A stretch of 42,878 nt of DNA, taken from NCBI GenBank assembly GCA_017744495.1, contig JAGIBE010000250.1, positions 1 to 42,878 on the forward strand, given 5' to 3'. The position numbers and the translations under genes were made by a program. Position 1 is the first letter of the stretch. Each line of letters opens with the position of its first letter. A model generated the notes under the pieces. That model saw nothing but the letters and a program-made list of their open reading frames with translations. It was not told the DNA's origin and did not search any database. Shown one piece after another: positions 1 through 11,646 of the stretch. This DNA is from Caulobacter sp. (GTDB lineage Bacteria > Pseudomonadota > Alphaproteobacteria > Caulobacterales > Caulobacteraceae).

Positions 1-418
<418 letters not shown>

Positions 419-466
419 GCTCTTCCCTCACCCAGGCCTTCGGCCCGTTGCCCTTGCTTGGGTCGC

Positions 467-3250
<2,784 letters not shown>

Positions 3251-3372
3251 GGGAATTTTTCGCCGTCAGAATCGAACACGGAACCGTCAAAAACAGTTAG
3301 CATTCCGATAGCCAAGACGCCACCTTCGCGGGTCCAACCCCCAAGTTTCTTGGGCTTTTCCGGGAGTTTCTC

Positions 3373-3882
3373 ATGCGTTTGATCGCCCTCGCCCTGTCCT
3401 TCGGCCTGATCGCCGCCGCGACGACCGCGCAAGCCGCAACCGCCGAGCTCAAGGGCGCCGACGGCAAGACCATCGGAACCGCCACCCTGACCGAGGCGCC
3501 GCACGGCGTGCTGCTGCGGATCGAGGCCAAGGGCCTGACGCCCGGCTGGCACGGCCTGCACTTCCACGAGAAGGGCGACTGCGGCGCGCCGGACTTCAAG
3601 TCGGCCGGCGCCCACGTCCACACCACGACCGCCGTGGTCCACGGCCTGCTAAACCCGGACGGCAACGACAACGGCGATCTGCCGAACCTGTTCGCCGCCG
3701 CCGACGGCTCGGCCACGGCCGAGCTGTTCTCGCCGCTGGTGTCGCTGAACGGCGCCGGCGGCCGCCCCGCCCTGCTCGACGCCGACGGCTCGTCGATCGT
3801 CGTCCACGCCAGCCCGGATGACTACAAGACCCAGCCGATCGGCGGGGCCGGGGCGCGGGTGGCTTGCGGGGTGGTGAAGTAA
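3373..3882 (+). CDS. sodC: Periplasmic Cu/Zn superoxide dismutase
   Basis: SodC dismutates superoxide to hydrogen peroxide and oxygen, and bacterial forms are periplasmic. The 169-residue product starts with a signal peptide (MRLIALALSFGLIAAATTAQA, cleavage probably after AQA). Copper ligands are visible in LHFHEKGDC and IVVHA, and the catalytic-type arginine is in GAGARVACG, which also supplies the disulfide cysteine. The bridging His lies in SAGAHVHT and a zinc His in VVHGLLNP. The segment normally reading H-x-G-D-L is NDNGDLPN, so one zinc-ligand His position is Asp. The gene is divergent from gyrA across 122 bp and converges on the DMT transporter, with a 19-bp inverted repeat immediately after its stop. 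Confidence 0.95.
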   Translation: MRLIALALSFGLIAAATTAQAATAELKGADGKTIGTATLTEAPHGVLLRIEAKGLTPGWHGLHFHEKGDCGAPDFKSAGAHVHTTTAVVHGLLNPDGNDNGDLPNLFAAADGSATAELFSPLVSLNGAGGRPALLDADGSSIVVHASPDDYKTQPIGGAGARVACGVVK

Positions 3883-3883
3883 C

Positions 3884-3926
3884 TTACAGCCAGTCCCTCC
3901 CCCTCGTGGGGAGGGACTGGCTGTAA
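3884..3926. terminator. Perfect 19-bp inverted repeat, probable bidirectional terminator
   Basis: The arms at 3884-3902 and 3908-3926 are exact reverse complements with a 5-nt loop (ctcgt). The element lies between the convergent ends of sodC and the DMT transporter, one base past the sodC stop codon. On the minus strand the stem is preceded by AGGTTTTAC and on the plus strand followed by AAAACC, so neither side has a strong U tract. The C-rich/G-rich core resembles intergenic palindromes that recur in Caulobacter-type genomes, which is an inference because only one copy is in this window. Confidence 0.75.
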
Positions 3927-3929
3927 AAC

Positions 3930-4826
3930 CTAGGTCGCCTCCCCCTCTACCGGCACGACCTTCTTCGCCGTCAACGCCACCAGCGCCACCCCGGCCATGG
4001 TCGCCGCGGCTCCGATTACGAGCTGCGGCGACAGGGCGTCGCCCATGAACAGCACCCCGATCGTGCACGAGACCAGCGGCGTCAGCAGGAAATAGGGCGT
4101 CACCCGGCCCGCCTCGCGCCGCTGGACCAGCCAGAACAGCAGGGCGCTGGCGCCGATGGTCGAGACCACCCCGGCGAAGGCCACGCAGGCCCAGGCGATC
4201 GGCGCGGCGGTCGTCACCCGGTGCACGACGTCCTTCTCGAAGCCGAACGACATGGCCAGCAGCGCCGGCGCGGCGACGGCGGCGGTCAGGGCCTGGACCT
4301 GCAACGGCTTGGCGCCCGGCGTCTGGCGCACCAGCACCGTGGCCAGGGCCCAGGCGGCGCTCGTCAGAATGCTGAGCCCGATCGACCGCAGGTCCGCCGC
4401 CCCGTGCGGGTCCAGGCTCATCCAGGCCACGCCCGCGAACGCCACGACCAGGCCGGCGACGGCCAGCGGCTTCATCGCCTCGCCCAGCATCCGCCAGGCG
4501 AACAGGGCCGTGAACGGGATCCACAGCTGGGTGGCCACCACCAGCGGGCTCAGCGACTTGGCCATGCCGAACGCGATGTAGATCAGGCCGAAGTGGATGG
4601 GACCGGAGAGCAGGCAGATCGCCAGCATCCGCTTCGACCACGGGAAGGGCGGCTTCAGGAACGGGAACAGGAAGGCCAGGGCCAGGCCAAAGCGCAAAGC
4701 GCCCACCATCATCGGCGGAAGTTCGGCCGTCGCCACCTTGGCCGCGGCGTTGTTCAGTCCCCAGGTCAGGATGATCGCGGCGATGGCCAAGCGTTCCAGA
4801 GCGGTCAGGGGCGTGTTCGACGACAT
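3930..4826 (-). CDS. EamA/DMT-superfamily transporter
   Basis: This is a 298-residue inner-membrane protein with about ten hydrophobic segments arranged as two EamA repeats, the drug/metabolite transporter fold. Repeat one starts near LAIAAIILTWGLNNAAAKVA. Repeat two starts near GLSILTSAAWALATVLVRQT and ends with the typical LVIGAAATMAGVALV segment. The substrate cannot be read from sequence; relatives export amino acids, purines or other small metabolites. The ATG at 4826 is 12 nt from the bioA stop on the same strand, so the gene could be cotranscribed with bioA. A link to biotin intermediates is possible but not shown. Confidence 0.9.
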   Translation of the reverse strand: MSSNTPLTALERLAIAAIILTWGLNNAAAKVATAELPPMMVGALRFGLALAFLFPFLKPPFPWSKRMLAICLLSGPIHFGLIYIAFGMAKSLSPLVVATQLWIPFTALFAWRMLGEAMKPLAVAGLVVAFAGVAWMSLDPHGAADLRSIGLSILTSAAWALATVLVRQTPGAKPLQVQALTAAVAAPALLAMSFGFEKDVVHRVTTAAPIAWACVAFAGVVSTIGASALLFWLVQRREAGRVTPYFLLTPLVSCTIGVLFMGDALSPQLVIGAAATMAGVALVALTAKKVVPVEGEAT

Positions 4827-4838
4827 GCCCCGCTTGGA

Positions 4839-6131
4839 TCAGACCCCGCCCGATCCTTCAACCCCGCCGGCGCCCACAACCTTGCGGATCGCGGCAAACA
4901 GCACTTCCAGGTTGGCGTCGGGCGTGTTGAAGGCCGGCGTCAGGTACACCGTCTTGCCCATCGGCCGGATCCACGCGCCCTCGGCCGCGAAGGCGTCGCA
5001 CAGGGCGCCGACGGCCACCGGCGCCTCGAACTCCACCACCCCGATCGCGCCCAGCACCCGGACATCGACCACGCCCGGGGCGCGCCGCACCGGCTCCAGC
5101 CCCTGCGCCAGGGCCGCCGAGACCCGCGCCACATTGGATCGCCAGGCGCCGTCCTCGAACAGGTCCAGCGAGGCGTTGGCGGCGGCGCAGGCCAAAGCGT
5201 TGCCCATATAGGTCGGGCCGTGCATCAGGGCCGCCCCGGCGTCGTCGGACCAGAAGGCGTCGAACACCCGGCTCGACGCGACCGCCGCCGACAGCGGCAA
5301 AGTCCCGCCGGTCAGCGCCTTGGACAAGGTGACGATGTCGGGCTCGATCTTCGCCGCCTGCATGGCGAACAGCTCTCCAGTCCGCCCGAAGCCGGTGAAG
5401 ATCTCGTCGAAGATCAGCAGCACGCCGTGCTTGTCGGCCAGGCGGCGCAGGGTGCGCAGGACCTCCGGCGCGTGGAACAGCATGCCGCCCGCGCCCTGGA
5501 CCAGCGGCTCGGTCAGGATGGCGGCGATCTCCCCGCCCCGCTCGGCCAGCAGGGCGTCCAGCGCCGCTTCGGACGCAGCGTCCACCGGCAGGTCGGCGAT
5601 CACCTGGCTGGGCATGACGCCGGAGAACAGGCTGTGCATGCCCTCCTCCGGGTCGCAGACCGTCATCGTCGCCAGGGTGTCGCCGTGATAGCCGCCTCGG
5701 AACGACAGAAATCTCGTGCGCCCTTCCCGCCCCTGGTTGATGTGGAACTGCAGCGCCATCTTCATGGCGATCTCGACCGAGACCGAGCCGGACTCGGCGA
5801 AGAACACATGGTTCAGATCGCCGGGCAGCACCTCCGCCAAGCGCTTGGCCAAGCGGTAGGCCGGCTCATGCGCCAACCCGCCGAACATCACGTGCGGCAT
5901 GCGCTCCAGCTGGTCGCGGACGGCGGCGGCGATGTGCGGGTGATTGTAGCCGTGGCAAGCCGTCCACCACGAGGCGATGCCGTCGACCAGTTCGCGCCCA
6001 TCGTCCAGAATCAGCCGCGAGCCGCGTGTCGCGACGACCGGCAAAGGCGGCCGCGCAGTCTTCATCTGGCAATAGGGTCGCCAGATGTGCGACGCGCCAG
6101 CGACGAGCCAGTCGGGACTTTCGGCGGTCAT
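4839..6131 (-). CDS. bioA: Adenosylmethionine-8-amino-7-oxononanoate aminotransferase
   Basis: BioA converts KAPA (8-amino-7-oxononanoate) to DAPA using S-adenosylmethionine as amino donor, the second committed step of biotin ring assembly. The 430-residue protein is a fold-type I, class III PLP aminotransferase. Visible motifs are IWRPYCQMKT near the N-terminus (the BioA-type substrate segment), FFAESGSVSVEIAMK, SFRGGYHGDT, the PLP-contacting Asp in LLIFDEIFTGFGRTG, and the Schiff-base Lys in TLSKALTGGTLP. The start at 6131 is 74 bp from the divergent bioF start, making a shared bidirectional regulatory region. No obvious long palindromic BirA-type operator was found by eye in that gap. Confidence 0.96.
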   Translation of the reverse strand: MTAESPDWLVAGASHIWRPYCQMKTARPPLPVVATRGSRLILDDGRELVDGIASWWTACHGYNHPHIAAAVRDQLERMPHVMFGGLAHEPAYRLAKRLAEVLPGDLNHVFFAESGSVSVEIAMKMALQFHINQGREGRTRFLSFRGGYHGDTLATMTVCDPEEGMHSLFSGVMPSQVIADLPVDAASEAALDALLAERGGEIAAILTEPLVQGAGGMLFHAPEVLRTLRRLADKHGVLLIFDEIFTGFGRTGELFAMQAAKIEPDIVTLSKALTGGTLPLSAAVASSRVFDAFWSDDAGAALMHGPTYMGNALACAAANASLDLFEDGAWRSNVARVSAALAQGLEPVRRAPGVVDVRVLGAIGVVEFEAPVAVGALCDAFAAEGAWIRPMGKTVYLTPAFNTPDANLEVLFAAIRKVVGAGGVEGSGGV

Positions 6132-6205
6132 GGCGCGATCCTTCGTTGCCTATGGCGGGCGCACTGCCTATGCCCTCCCGCTGCGGGGGGCAAACAGGAA
6201 CCGAG

Positions 6206-7360
6206 ATGCACAGTCTGGACACCTACGCCGCCGACAAGCTCGAACGCCTCGGGGCCGCCAGCCTGCTGCGACGCCTCAAGCCCACCCGGCGCTCGGCCGG
6301 GGCCTATGTCGAGCGCGACGGCCGCAAGCTGCTGTCGTTCTCGTGCAACGACTATCTGGGCCTGGCCCACCATCCGGCGGTCAAGGCCGCCGCCCAGAAG
6401 GCCATCGAGGTCCACGGGACCGGGGCCGGCGCCTCGCGCCTGGTGACCGGCGACCATCCGCTGCTGTCGGAGCTGGAGGCGCGCCTCGCCCGTCTGAAGG
6501 GAACCGAGGCCTGCGTGGTGTTCGGTTCGGGCTATCTGGCCAACACCGGGGTGATCCCCACCTTCGCCGGCAAGGGCGACATCGTGCTCGTCGACGAGCT
6601 GGCCCATGCCTGCATCTGGGCCGGGGCCCAACTATCGGGCGCTCGGATCATCGCGTTCGAACACAACAACACCGACCACTTGGCCGAGCTGCTGGCCGAA
6701 CACCGATCCAGCGCCCGCCACGCGATCGTCGCCACCGACGGGGTGTTCTCGATGGACGGCGACATCGCCCCGCTGGACTGGCTGTCGGCGGTCTGCGAGG
6801 CCAATGACGCCTGGCTGCTGTCCGACGACGCCCACGGCGTGGGGGTGCTGGCCGAGGGTAAGGGCTCGGCCGCCCTGTTCCCCGAGGCCCAGGTCCCGCT
6901 GCAGATGGGCACCCTGTCCAAGGCCCTGGGCTCATACGGCGGCTACGTCTGCGCCTCCCAGGCCGTGGTCGAGCTGCTCAAGACCCGCGCTCGCACCCTG
7001 GTCTACACCACGGGCCTGCCGCCCTCGGCCGTCGCGGCCGCCTTGGCCGCTCTGGACATCATCGAGGCGGATCCTGCCCTGACCGCCCTGCCCCTGGCCA
7101 AGGCCCGCGCCTTCACCAAGGCCGTCGGCCTGCCGCGCGCCACCAGTCCGATCGTGCCGGTGATCATCGGCAAGGCCCAGGACGCCCTGGACGCCTCCAA
7201 GGCGCTGGAGGCAGAAGGCTTCCTGGTCGTGGCCATCCGCCCGCCCACCGTGCCCGCCGGCATGGCCCGCCTGCGCATCGCCTTCAGCGCCGAGCATCCC
7301 GACGCCGAGATCGCCCGCCTGGCCGAGTTGGTGAAGCCCTACGTCAAGGCGCGCGCCTGA
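6206..7360 (+). CDS. bioF: 8-amino-7-oxononanoate synthase
   Basis: BioF condenses pimeloyl-ACP/CoA with L-alanine, releasing CO2, to form KAPA in biotin synthesis. From the ATG at 6206 the product is 384 residues, normal for the alpha-oxoamine synthase family; the open frame extends upstream but that part overlaps bioA and has no BioF similarity. Motifs are SFSCNDYLGLAHHP, the glycine loop GTGAGASRLVTGDH, the PLP His/Asp region LLSDDAHGVGVLA, and the Schiff-base Lys in MGTLSKALGSYGGY. An AGGA-like ribosome binding site (ACAGGAACCGAG) precedes the ATG. The stop overlaps the bioD start (TGATG), giving translational coupling. Confidence 0.97.
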   Translation: MHSLDTYAADKLERLGAASLLRRLKPTRRSAGAYVERDGRKLLSFSCNDYLGLAHHPAVKAAAQKAIEVHGTGAGASRLVTGDHPLLSELEARLARLKGTEACVVFGSGYLANTGVIPTFAGKGDIVLVDELAHACIWAGAQLSGARIIAFEHNNTDHLAELLAEHRSSARHAIVATDGVFSMDGDIAPLDWLSAVCEANDAWLLSDDAHGVGVLAEGKGSAALFPEAQVPLQMGTLSKALGSYGGYVCASQAVVELLKTRARTLVYTTGLPPSAVAAALAALDIIEADPALTALPLAKARAFTKAVGLPRATSPIVPVIIGKAQDALDASKALEAEGFLVVAIRPPTVPAGMARLRIAFSAEHPDAEIARLAELVKPYVKARA

Positions 7361-8034
7361 TGCCGGCTCTGTTCGTCACCGGCACGGGCACCGACATCGG
7401 CAAGACCTATGTCAGCTGCGCCCTGATCCGCGCGCTCAAGGCCAAGGGCGCGGTCGTTGACGCCTTCAAGCCGGTGGTCAGCGGCTTCGATCCCAAGGAC
7501 GCCGCCGCCAGCGACCCGGCCCGGCTGGCCGCCGCCCTGGGCGCACCTGGCGACGTCTTCCGCATTGCCCCACGCCGCTACCTCGCCCCGCTGTCGCCCA
7601 ACATCGCCGCCCGGCTGGAGGGCGACACGCTGCGGCTGGACGACATGGTCATCGACGCCGTGGCCCGCGCCGCCGAGATCCGCGACGGCCTGCTGCTGGT
7701 CGAGGGCGCCGGCGGGGTGATGTCGCCCCTGACCGACGATAAGACCAATCTCGACATGGTGGCCGCCCTGGGCGCCCCGGTGCTGCTGGTGGCGGGCTCG
7801 TATCTGGGCACGATCAGCCACGTCCTGACCGCCCTGGTCGCCCTGCGCGCGGCCAAGACGGCCGTGGCCGCCGTGGTCATGAGCGAGAGCCTGGACGCGC
7901 CCAACCTGGTCCAGACGGCGGAAGCGTTGAAGCCGTTCCTGGGCGGCGTCCCGCTGTTCCTGGCGCCGCGATCCGAAACCTGGGACGCCGGCGCCCTCGC
8001 CGACCATCTGCTCGCCAGCGGGAGAGCGCCATGA
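7360..8034 (+). CDS. bioD: ATP-dependent dethiobiotin synthetase
   Basis: BioD closes the ureido ring of dethiobiotin from DAPA, CO2 and ATP. The 224-residue protein opens with the P-loop ALFVTGTGTDIGKTYVSCAL, the hallmark of dethiobiotin synthetase. It has the later signature LLVEGAGGVMSPL that contacts substrate and Mg2+. Length matches the family. It overlaps bioF by one base at its start and the next gene by four bases at its end (ATGA), so all three form one translationally coupled operon. bioB, which would finish the pathway, is not in the window. Confidence 0.96.
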   Translation: MPALFVTGTGTDIGKTYVSCALIRALKAKGAVVDAFKPVVSGFDPKDAAASDPARLAAALGAPGDVFRIAPRRYLAPLSPNIAARLEGDTLRLDDMVIDAVARAAEIRDGLLLVEGAGGVMSPLTDDKTNLDMVAALGAPVLLVAGSYLGTISHVLTALVALRAAKTAVAAVVMSESLDAPNLVQTAEALKPFLGGVPLFLAPRSETWDAGALADHLLASGRAP

Positions 8035-8924
8035 CCCTTCGCATCGCGATGATTGGCCTAGGCGACATTGCCCGGAAGGCCTACCTGCCCGTGCTCGGCC
8101 CGCGCGCCGATCTCGACCTGGTGTTCGTCACACGCAACGCCGACGCGCTGGCTGAACTGGGCGCGGCCTGGCGGGTCGAGCGCTTGCACACCGAGCTCGA
8201 CACGGCCCTGGCCGAGGGCCTGGACGGCGCCCTGGTCCACGCAGCCACGGCGGTCCATCCGGCGATCGTCCGACGCCTGATCGAGGCCGGCGTGCCGACG
8301 ATGGTCGACAAGCCGCTGGCCGACAACGCCGCGGACAGCGAGACTCTGGTTGATCTGGCCGAGACGCGTGGTGTGTCGCTGATGGTCGGCTTCAACCGCC
8401 GCTTCGCCCCGGTCTATCGCGACGCCGCCGCCTTGAACCTGCCGCTGGTGGTCATGCAAAAGAACCGCGCCGACCAAGCCGACGAGGCGCGCCGGGTGGT
8501 GTTCGACGACTTCATCCACGTGGTCGACACCCTGCGCTTCCTGGCGCCCGGCGCCGTAGGGGCGCGGGTGCACGGCCGGGTCGTGGACGGCCTGCTGGAG
8601 CACGTAGCCCTGTCGCTGTCGGGCGACGGCCGAGACGCCCTCGGCGTCATGAACCGGACCAGCGGCGCGAACGAGGAGGCGCTGGAGGTGTCGGGCGCCG
8701 GCGCCAAGCGGCGGATCGTCGACATGGCCCAAGTCATCGACCAAGGCGCCCAGGACAGCCTGACCCGGCGCGGAGACTGGAGTTCGGTCGGCCGCCAGCG
8801 AGGGTTCGAGGACATGTGCGAGCACTTCCTGTCCGCCGTCCGCGACGGCCGGAGGTTGTCGGCGCTCGACGCGCTGGAGACGCACCGGCTTTGCGAGACG
8901 GTGGTGCGGGAGCTGATCGGCTAG
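8031..8924 (+). CDS. Gfo/Idh/MocA-family oxidoreductase
   Basis: This 297-residue protein has an N-terminal Rossmann fold (RIAMIGLGDIARKAYLPVL) and the family's dinucleotide/sugar-site segment GVPTMVDKPLADNA, where the usual E-K-P is D-K-P. It continues with VGFNRRFAPVYRD, typical of the MviM/YceM-like branch. The family oxidises or reduces sugars, inositols and related alcohols with NAD(P); the substrate here is unknown. The ATG overlaps the bioD stop, so it is coexpressed with biotin genes although no biotin role is established for the family. Its TAG stop lies in a CTAG shared with the stop of the convergent AraC-type regulator. Confidence 0.88.
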   Translation: MTLRIAMIGLGDIARKAYLPVLGPRADLDLVFVTRNADALAELGAAWRVERLHTELDTALAEGLDGALVHAATAVHPAIVRRLIEAGVPTMVDKPLADNAADSETLVDLAETRGVSLMVGFNRRFAPVYRDAAALNLPLVVMQKNRADQADEARRVVFDDFIHVVDTLRFLAPGAVGARVHGRVVDGLLEHVALSLSGDGRDALGVMNRTSGANEEALEVSGAGAKRRIVDMAQVIDQGAQDSLTRRGDWSSVGRQRGFEDMCEHFLSAVRDGRRLSALDALETHRLCETVVRELIG

Positions 8925-9733
8925 GCCGTCTTTCGCCACGCCGTCGGCGACAGGCCGAAGGCCCGCCGGAAGGTCGCGTTGAAGTGCGAGATGTCGTTGA
9001 AGCCGACGTCGAAGGCGATGTGGGTGACCGGTTCGGCGGTGTCGGTCAGGCGGTCGGCGGCGGCCCGCAGGCGCGCGCCGATCAGATACTGGCGCGGGCT
9101 CTCGCCGGTCACGGCGCGGAACAGCCGGATGAAGTGGAAGCGGCTGACCTGGCCCATGGCGGCGAGGCTTTCCAGTTCGCAGGGCTCGGCATAGGCGACG
9201 TCCAGGTGACGGACCACCTCGCGGATGCGCCGCCGGTCGCCGCCGGTCGGCGTAGCCGGACGCGAACGCCGGCCCAGCGTTAGGGCGGTGGCTGCCAGAT
9301 CGATCACCGCCTCCTCGCCGAGATGCAGCCCGCCGGCCGCCCGCCGCACGGCCCCATAAAGCGGCGCGGTCTCGCGCGACGGCGCCAGGGCCGAGACGGC
9401 GAAGGTCGCCTCGTCCAGGCCGCAGTCGTTGGCGACCTCGACCAGCAGGTCGGAGTCGAGGGCGATCACGGCGCGGCGGTTGCCGCCGGCGTCCAGGTGG
9501 CGGCAGTCGAAGGCCTCGCCGGCGTTGCCCAGCAGCACCGCGCCGGGCGTGGCGCGGGCCCGGCCGTGGCGTCCGGCGTAGTCGAAGGTCCCCGCGACGA
9601 CGGCGCCGATCACCGGCCCGGCATAGGTCTTCTCGATCGGGGCCTTGGCGTCCGTGGCGCAGCGGGCCTCGCCGGCGCCGTACAGGGGCGAGCGGGAGGG
9701 CAAGGCAGGGCCATGGGTCTCGACGCGGAACAT
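8921..9733 (-). CDS. AraC-family transcriptional regulator
   Basis: This is a 270-residue regulator with a variable N-terminal sensor region (about 1-165) and a C-terminal double helix-turn-helix domain. In that domain, VSRFHFIRLFRAVTGESPRQ marks the first HTH, and IAFDVGFNDISHFNATFRR then GLSPTAWR mark the conserved second HTH. I place the start at 9733 (MFRVETHG), not the longer open frame to 9799, because GGAG sits seven bases upstream and the extra residues are Arg-rich and unlike the family. It is divergent from the membrane protein at 9850 across 116 bp, so that gene is its most likely target. The inducer is unknown. Confidence 0.88.
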   Translation of the reverse strand: MFRVETHGPALPSRSPLYGAGEARCATDAKAPIEKTYAGPVIGAVVAGTFDYAGRHGRARATPGAVLLGNAGEAFDCRHLDAGGNRRAVIALDSDLLVEVANDCGLDEATFAVSALAPSRETAPLYGAVRRAAGGLHLGEEAVIDLAATALTLGRRSRPATPTGGDRRRIREVVRHLDVAYAEPCELESLAAMGQVSRFHFIRLFRAVTGESPRQYLIGARLRAAADRLTDTAEPVTHIAFDVGFNDISHFNATFRRAFGLSPTAWRKTA

Positions 9734-9849
9734 ACGGCGACTCCGTCTGGGTAGGCGCTCATAGAACCCGGGTCGGCGACAGAGCGCAACAAACCCCAAG
9801 TCAGGCGTCGGTGGCGGAGGCAGGCTCGCCTCTCCTGACGGGAGGGATC

Positions 9850-10617
9850 ATGAACCGCGACGGCGTACTCTACGGCTCAGGCGCGATGGCGCTGGGCGCC
9901 ATCGGTCTGACTTTCGGTGACTTCGCCCTGCAGTGGCAGCCCGTGCCCAAGGACCTGCCCGGCCATCACGCCCTGGCCCTGCTCAGCGGCGTGGTGATGC
10001 TGGTGCTGGGCGCGGGCGTCCTGTGGCGGCGCACCGCCCGCCCCGCCTCGGCGGCGCTGGGTGTCGTCTATCTGGGCTGGGTCGCCTTGCACGGACCCGA
10101 GGTCGCCGCCGCCCCGACCACCGTGGCCTCATGGCTGGGCGTGGCCGAGACCCTGTCGCTGGCGGCGGGCGGCCTGGCCCTGTTCGCCATGTCGAGCGCG
10201 CAGCCGGACGCGCGTCTAAGGCTGGCCGCACGGCTGATCTACGGCGTCTGCCCGCTGGTCTTCGGCCTGAGCCACTTCGCCTATGCCGACTTCACCGCCA
10301 AGATGGTGCCCGGCTGGATCCCCTACCCGTTGTTCTGGGCCTATGCGACCGGGACCGGCCACCTGGCGGCCGGGCTGGCCATCCTGTTCGGCGTCGCCTC
10401 GCGGCCGGCGGCCACGCTGCTGACGGCAATGATGGCCTGTTTCGTGGTGATGCTGCACATCCCGCGCGTCATGGCCTCGCCCGACAGCCATCTGGAATGG
10501 ACCATGACGGCGATCGCCCTGTCGCTGACCGGCGCGGCCTGGGCCCTGCGTCAGGCCCTGCCGTCCTCCGAACCGTCAGGCGCTCTTGCGTTCGACCGCC
10601 TCGGCGTCGATCGCTAG
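9850..10617 (+). CDS. Multi-pass membrane protein, DoxX-like
   Basis: This is a 255-residue integral membrane protein with about seven to eight hydrophobic segments. The segment FGLSHFAYADFTAKMVPGWI followed by FWAYATGTGHLAAGLAILFG resembles the DoxX/DUF417-type helical bundle, in which an H-F...P-x-W-(I/L)-P pattern is frequent. Function is not known; relatives have been linked to quinone or oxidative-stress metabolism, but nothing here proves that. The start is set by GGAGGG directly before ATG at 9850; an upstream in-frame GTG/ATG lacks a ribosome site. The 3' end overlaps the convergent desaturase gene by 42 bp. Confidence 0.8.
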   Translation: MNRDGVLYGSGAMALGAIGLTFGDFALQWQPVPKDLPGHHALALLSGVVMLVLGAGVLWRRTARPASAALGVVYLGWVALHGPEVAAAPTTVASWLGVAETLSLAAGGLALFAMSSAQPDARLRLAARLIYGVCPLVFGLSHFAYADFTAKMVPGWIPYPLFWAYATGTGHLAAGLAILFGVASRPAATLLTAMMACFVVMLHIPRVMASPDSHLEWTMTAIALSLTGAAWALRQALPSSEPSGALAFDRLGVDR

Positions 10618-11646
10618 GACCGGCGTCCCAGCGCGGGCGAACAGCTTGGCCAGGGCCGCGAACAGGCCCTTCTCCTCGACGCGGTGATAGGGCGAGGTCG
10701 CCGCCAGTTGGGCCGAAAGCCGCGCGTGGGCCTTGCCCAGGTTGTGGTACGGCAGGCGCGGCAACAGGTGGTGCAGGGCGTGGTAGCGCAGTCCCACCGG
10801 CGCCCACAGGAACGGCAGCAGGGCGGGCGGCGGCACGTTGACCGAGTCCAGGAACTGGTCCTCGAAGCTCATCATCTCGCCGTCGTTGTGCCAGTAGTGC
10901 GCCACTAGGGTCCGCAGCTGGTTGACGAAGGTGGCCAGCGAGAACAGGGCGAACCAGGTCGCGACGAGGCGCACCGGCACGACGCCGGCGATCGTCAGGG
11001 CCGCCACGCCCCAGCACCACAGCCAGCAGCCGATCTCCTGGGCCAGCCAATCCGGACGAGTCTTGTCGTTGTCCTCGCGCACGAAGTCGGGATTGATCAC
11101 CAGGGCCGACAGCTTGGTGCGCACGAAGCGACGCACGCTGGGGATCACGAACGACAGCGGGACGAGGACGCCGGAGCGCAGGATCACGCCCAACGGGGCC
11201 AGCAGCGAGATGGCGGTGAACAGGGCCAGCTTGAACGGCGAATAGCGCTCCAGCGGCAGATATTCCGGGTCCTTGGCGGTCCCGAAGCGGTGCTTAGCGT
11301 GGTGCAGGTTGTGCACGCCCTCGTACATCATCGACGGGGTCATCAGCGGCACGCCGATCAAGAGGTTCCAGCCCAGGCGGAAACCCGGCACGTCCTTGGG
11401 GCGCAGGTGGCTGATCTCGTGGATGAAGCTGAGGCCGCGATAGACGGCCAGCAAGCCGATCAGGCCGGCGACGGCGATCACGGCGGCATGGTGGGCGGTG
11501 GCGGCGACCCACAGCCCGCCCCAGGCGGTCGTGGCCGTCAAGATCAGGTCCAGCCAATAGAGCGTGCGGTTCGGCGCGGTCAGATCGGCCGTCAGGCGGT
11601 GGGCCTGGCGCACGAGGTCGGCGTCGTCCTTCAGGGATGATCCCAC
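10576..11646 (-). CDS. Membrane fatty acid desaturase
   Basis: This is an integral-membrane di-iron desaturase of the FA_desaturase family, introducing double bonds into fatty acyl chains. All three histidine clusters are present: HEISH (HxxxH), HNLHH (HxxHH) and HALHH (HxxHH). Hydrophobic segments lie between them. The frame is open to 11802, but that ATG lies inside the terminator hairpin of ssb and the first about 50 codons look non-coding. I therefore place the start near GTG 11646; a TTG at 11655 is an alternative. A GACTC CcrM-type site lies at 11669-11673, just upstream. The regiochemistry cannot be read from the sequence. Confidence 0.85.
   Translation of the reverse strand: MGSSLKDDADLVRQAHRLTADLTAPNRTLYWLDLILTATTAWGGLWVAATAHHAAVIAVAGLIGLLAVYRGLSFIHEISHLRPKDVPGFRLGWNLLIGVPLMTPSMMYEGVHNLHHAKHRFGTAKDPEYLPLERYSPFKLALFTAISLLAPLGVILRSGVLVPLSFVIPSVRRFVRTKLSALVINPDFVREDNDKTRPDWLAQEIGCWLWCWGVAALTIAGVVPVRLVATWFALFSLATFVNQLRTLVAHYWHNDGEMMSFEDQFLDSVNVPPPALLPFLWAPVGLRYHALHHLLPRLPYHNLGKAHARLSAQLAATSPYHRVEEKGLFAALAKLFARAGTPVLAIDAEAVERKSA

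Noticed and set aside
4221..6446. A 741-residue plus-strand frame opposite the transporter and bioA.
   Set aside because: Low-complexity Arg/Gln/His composition, and it lies opposite a clear PLP enzyme.
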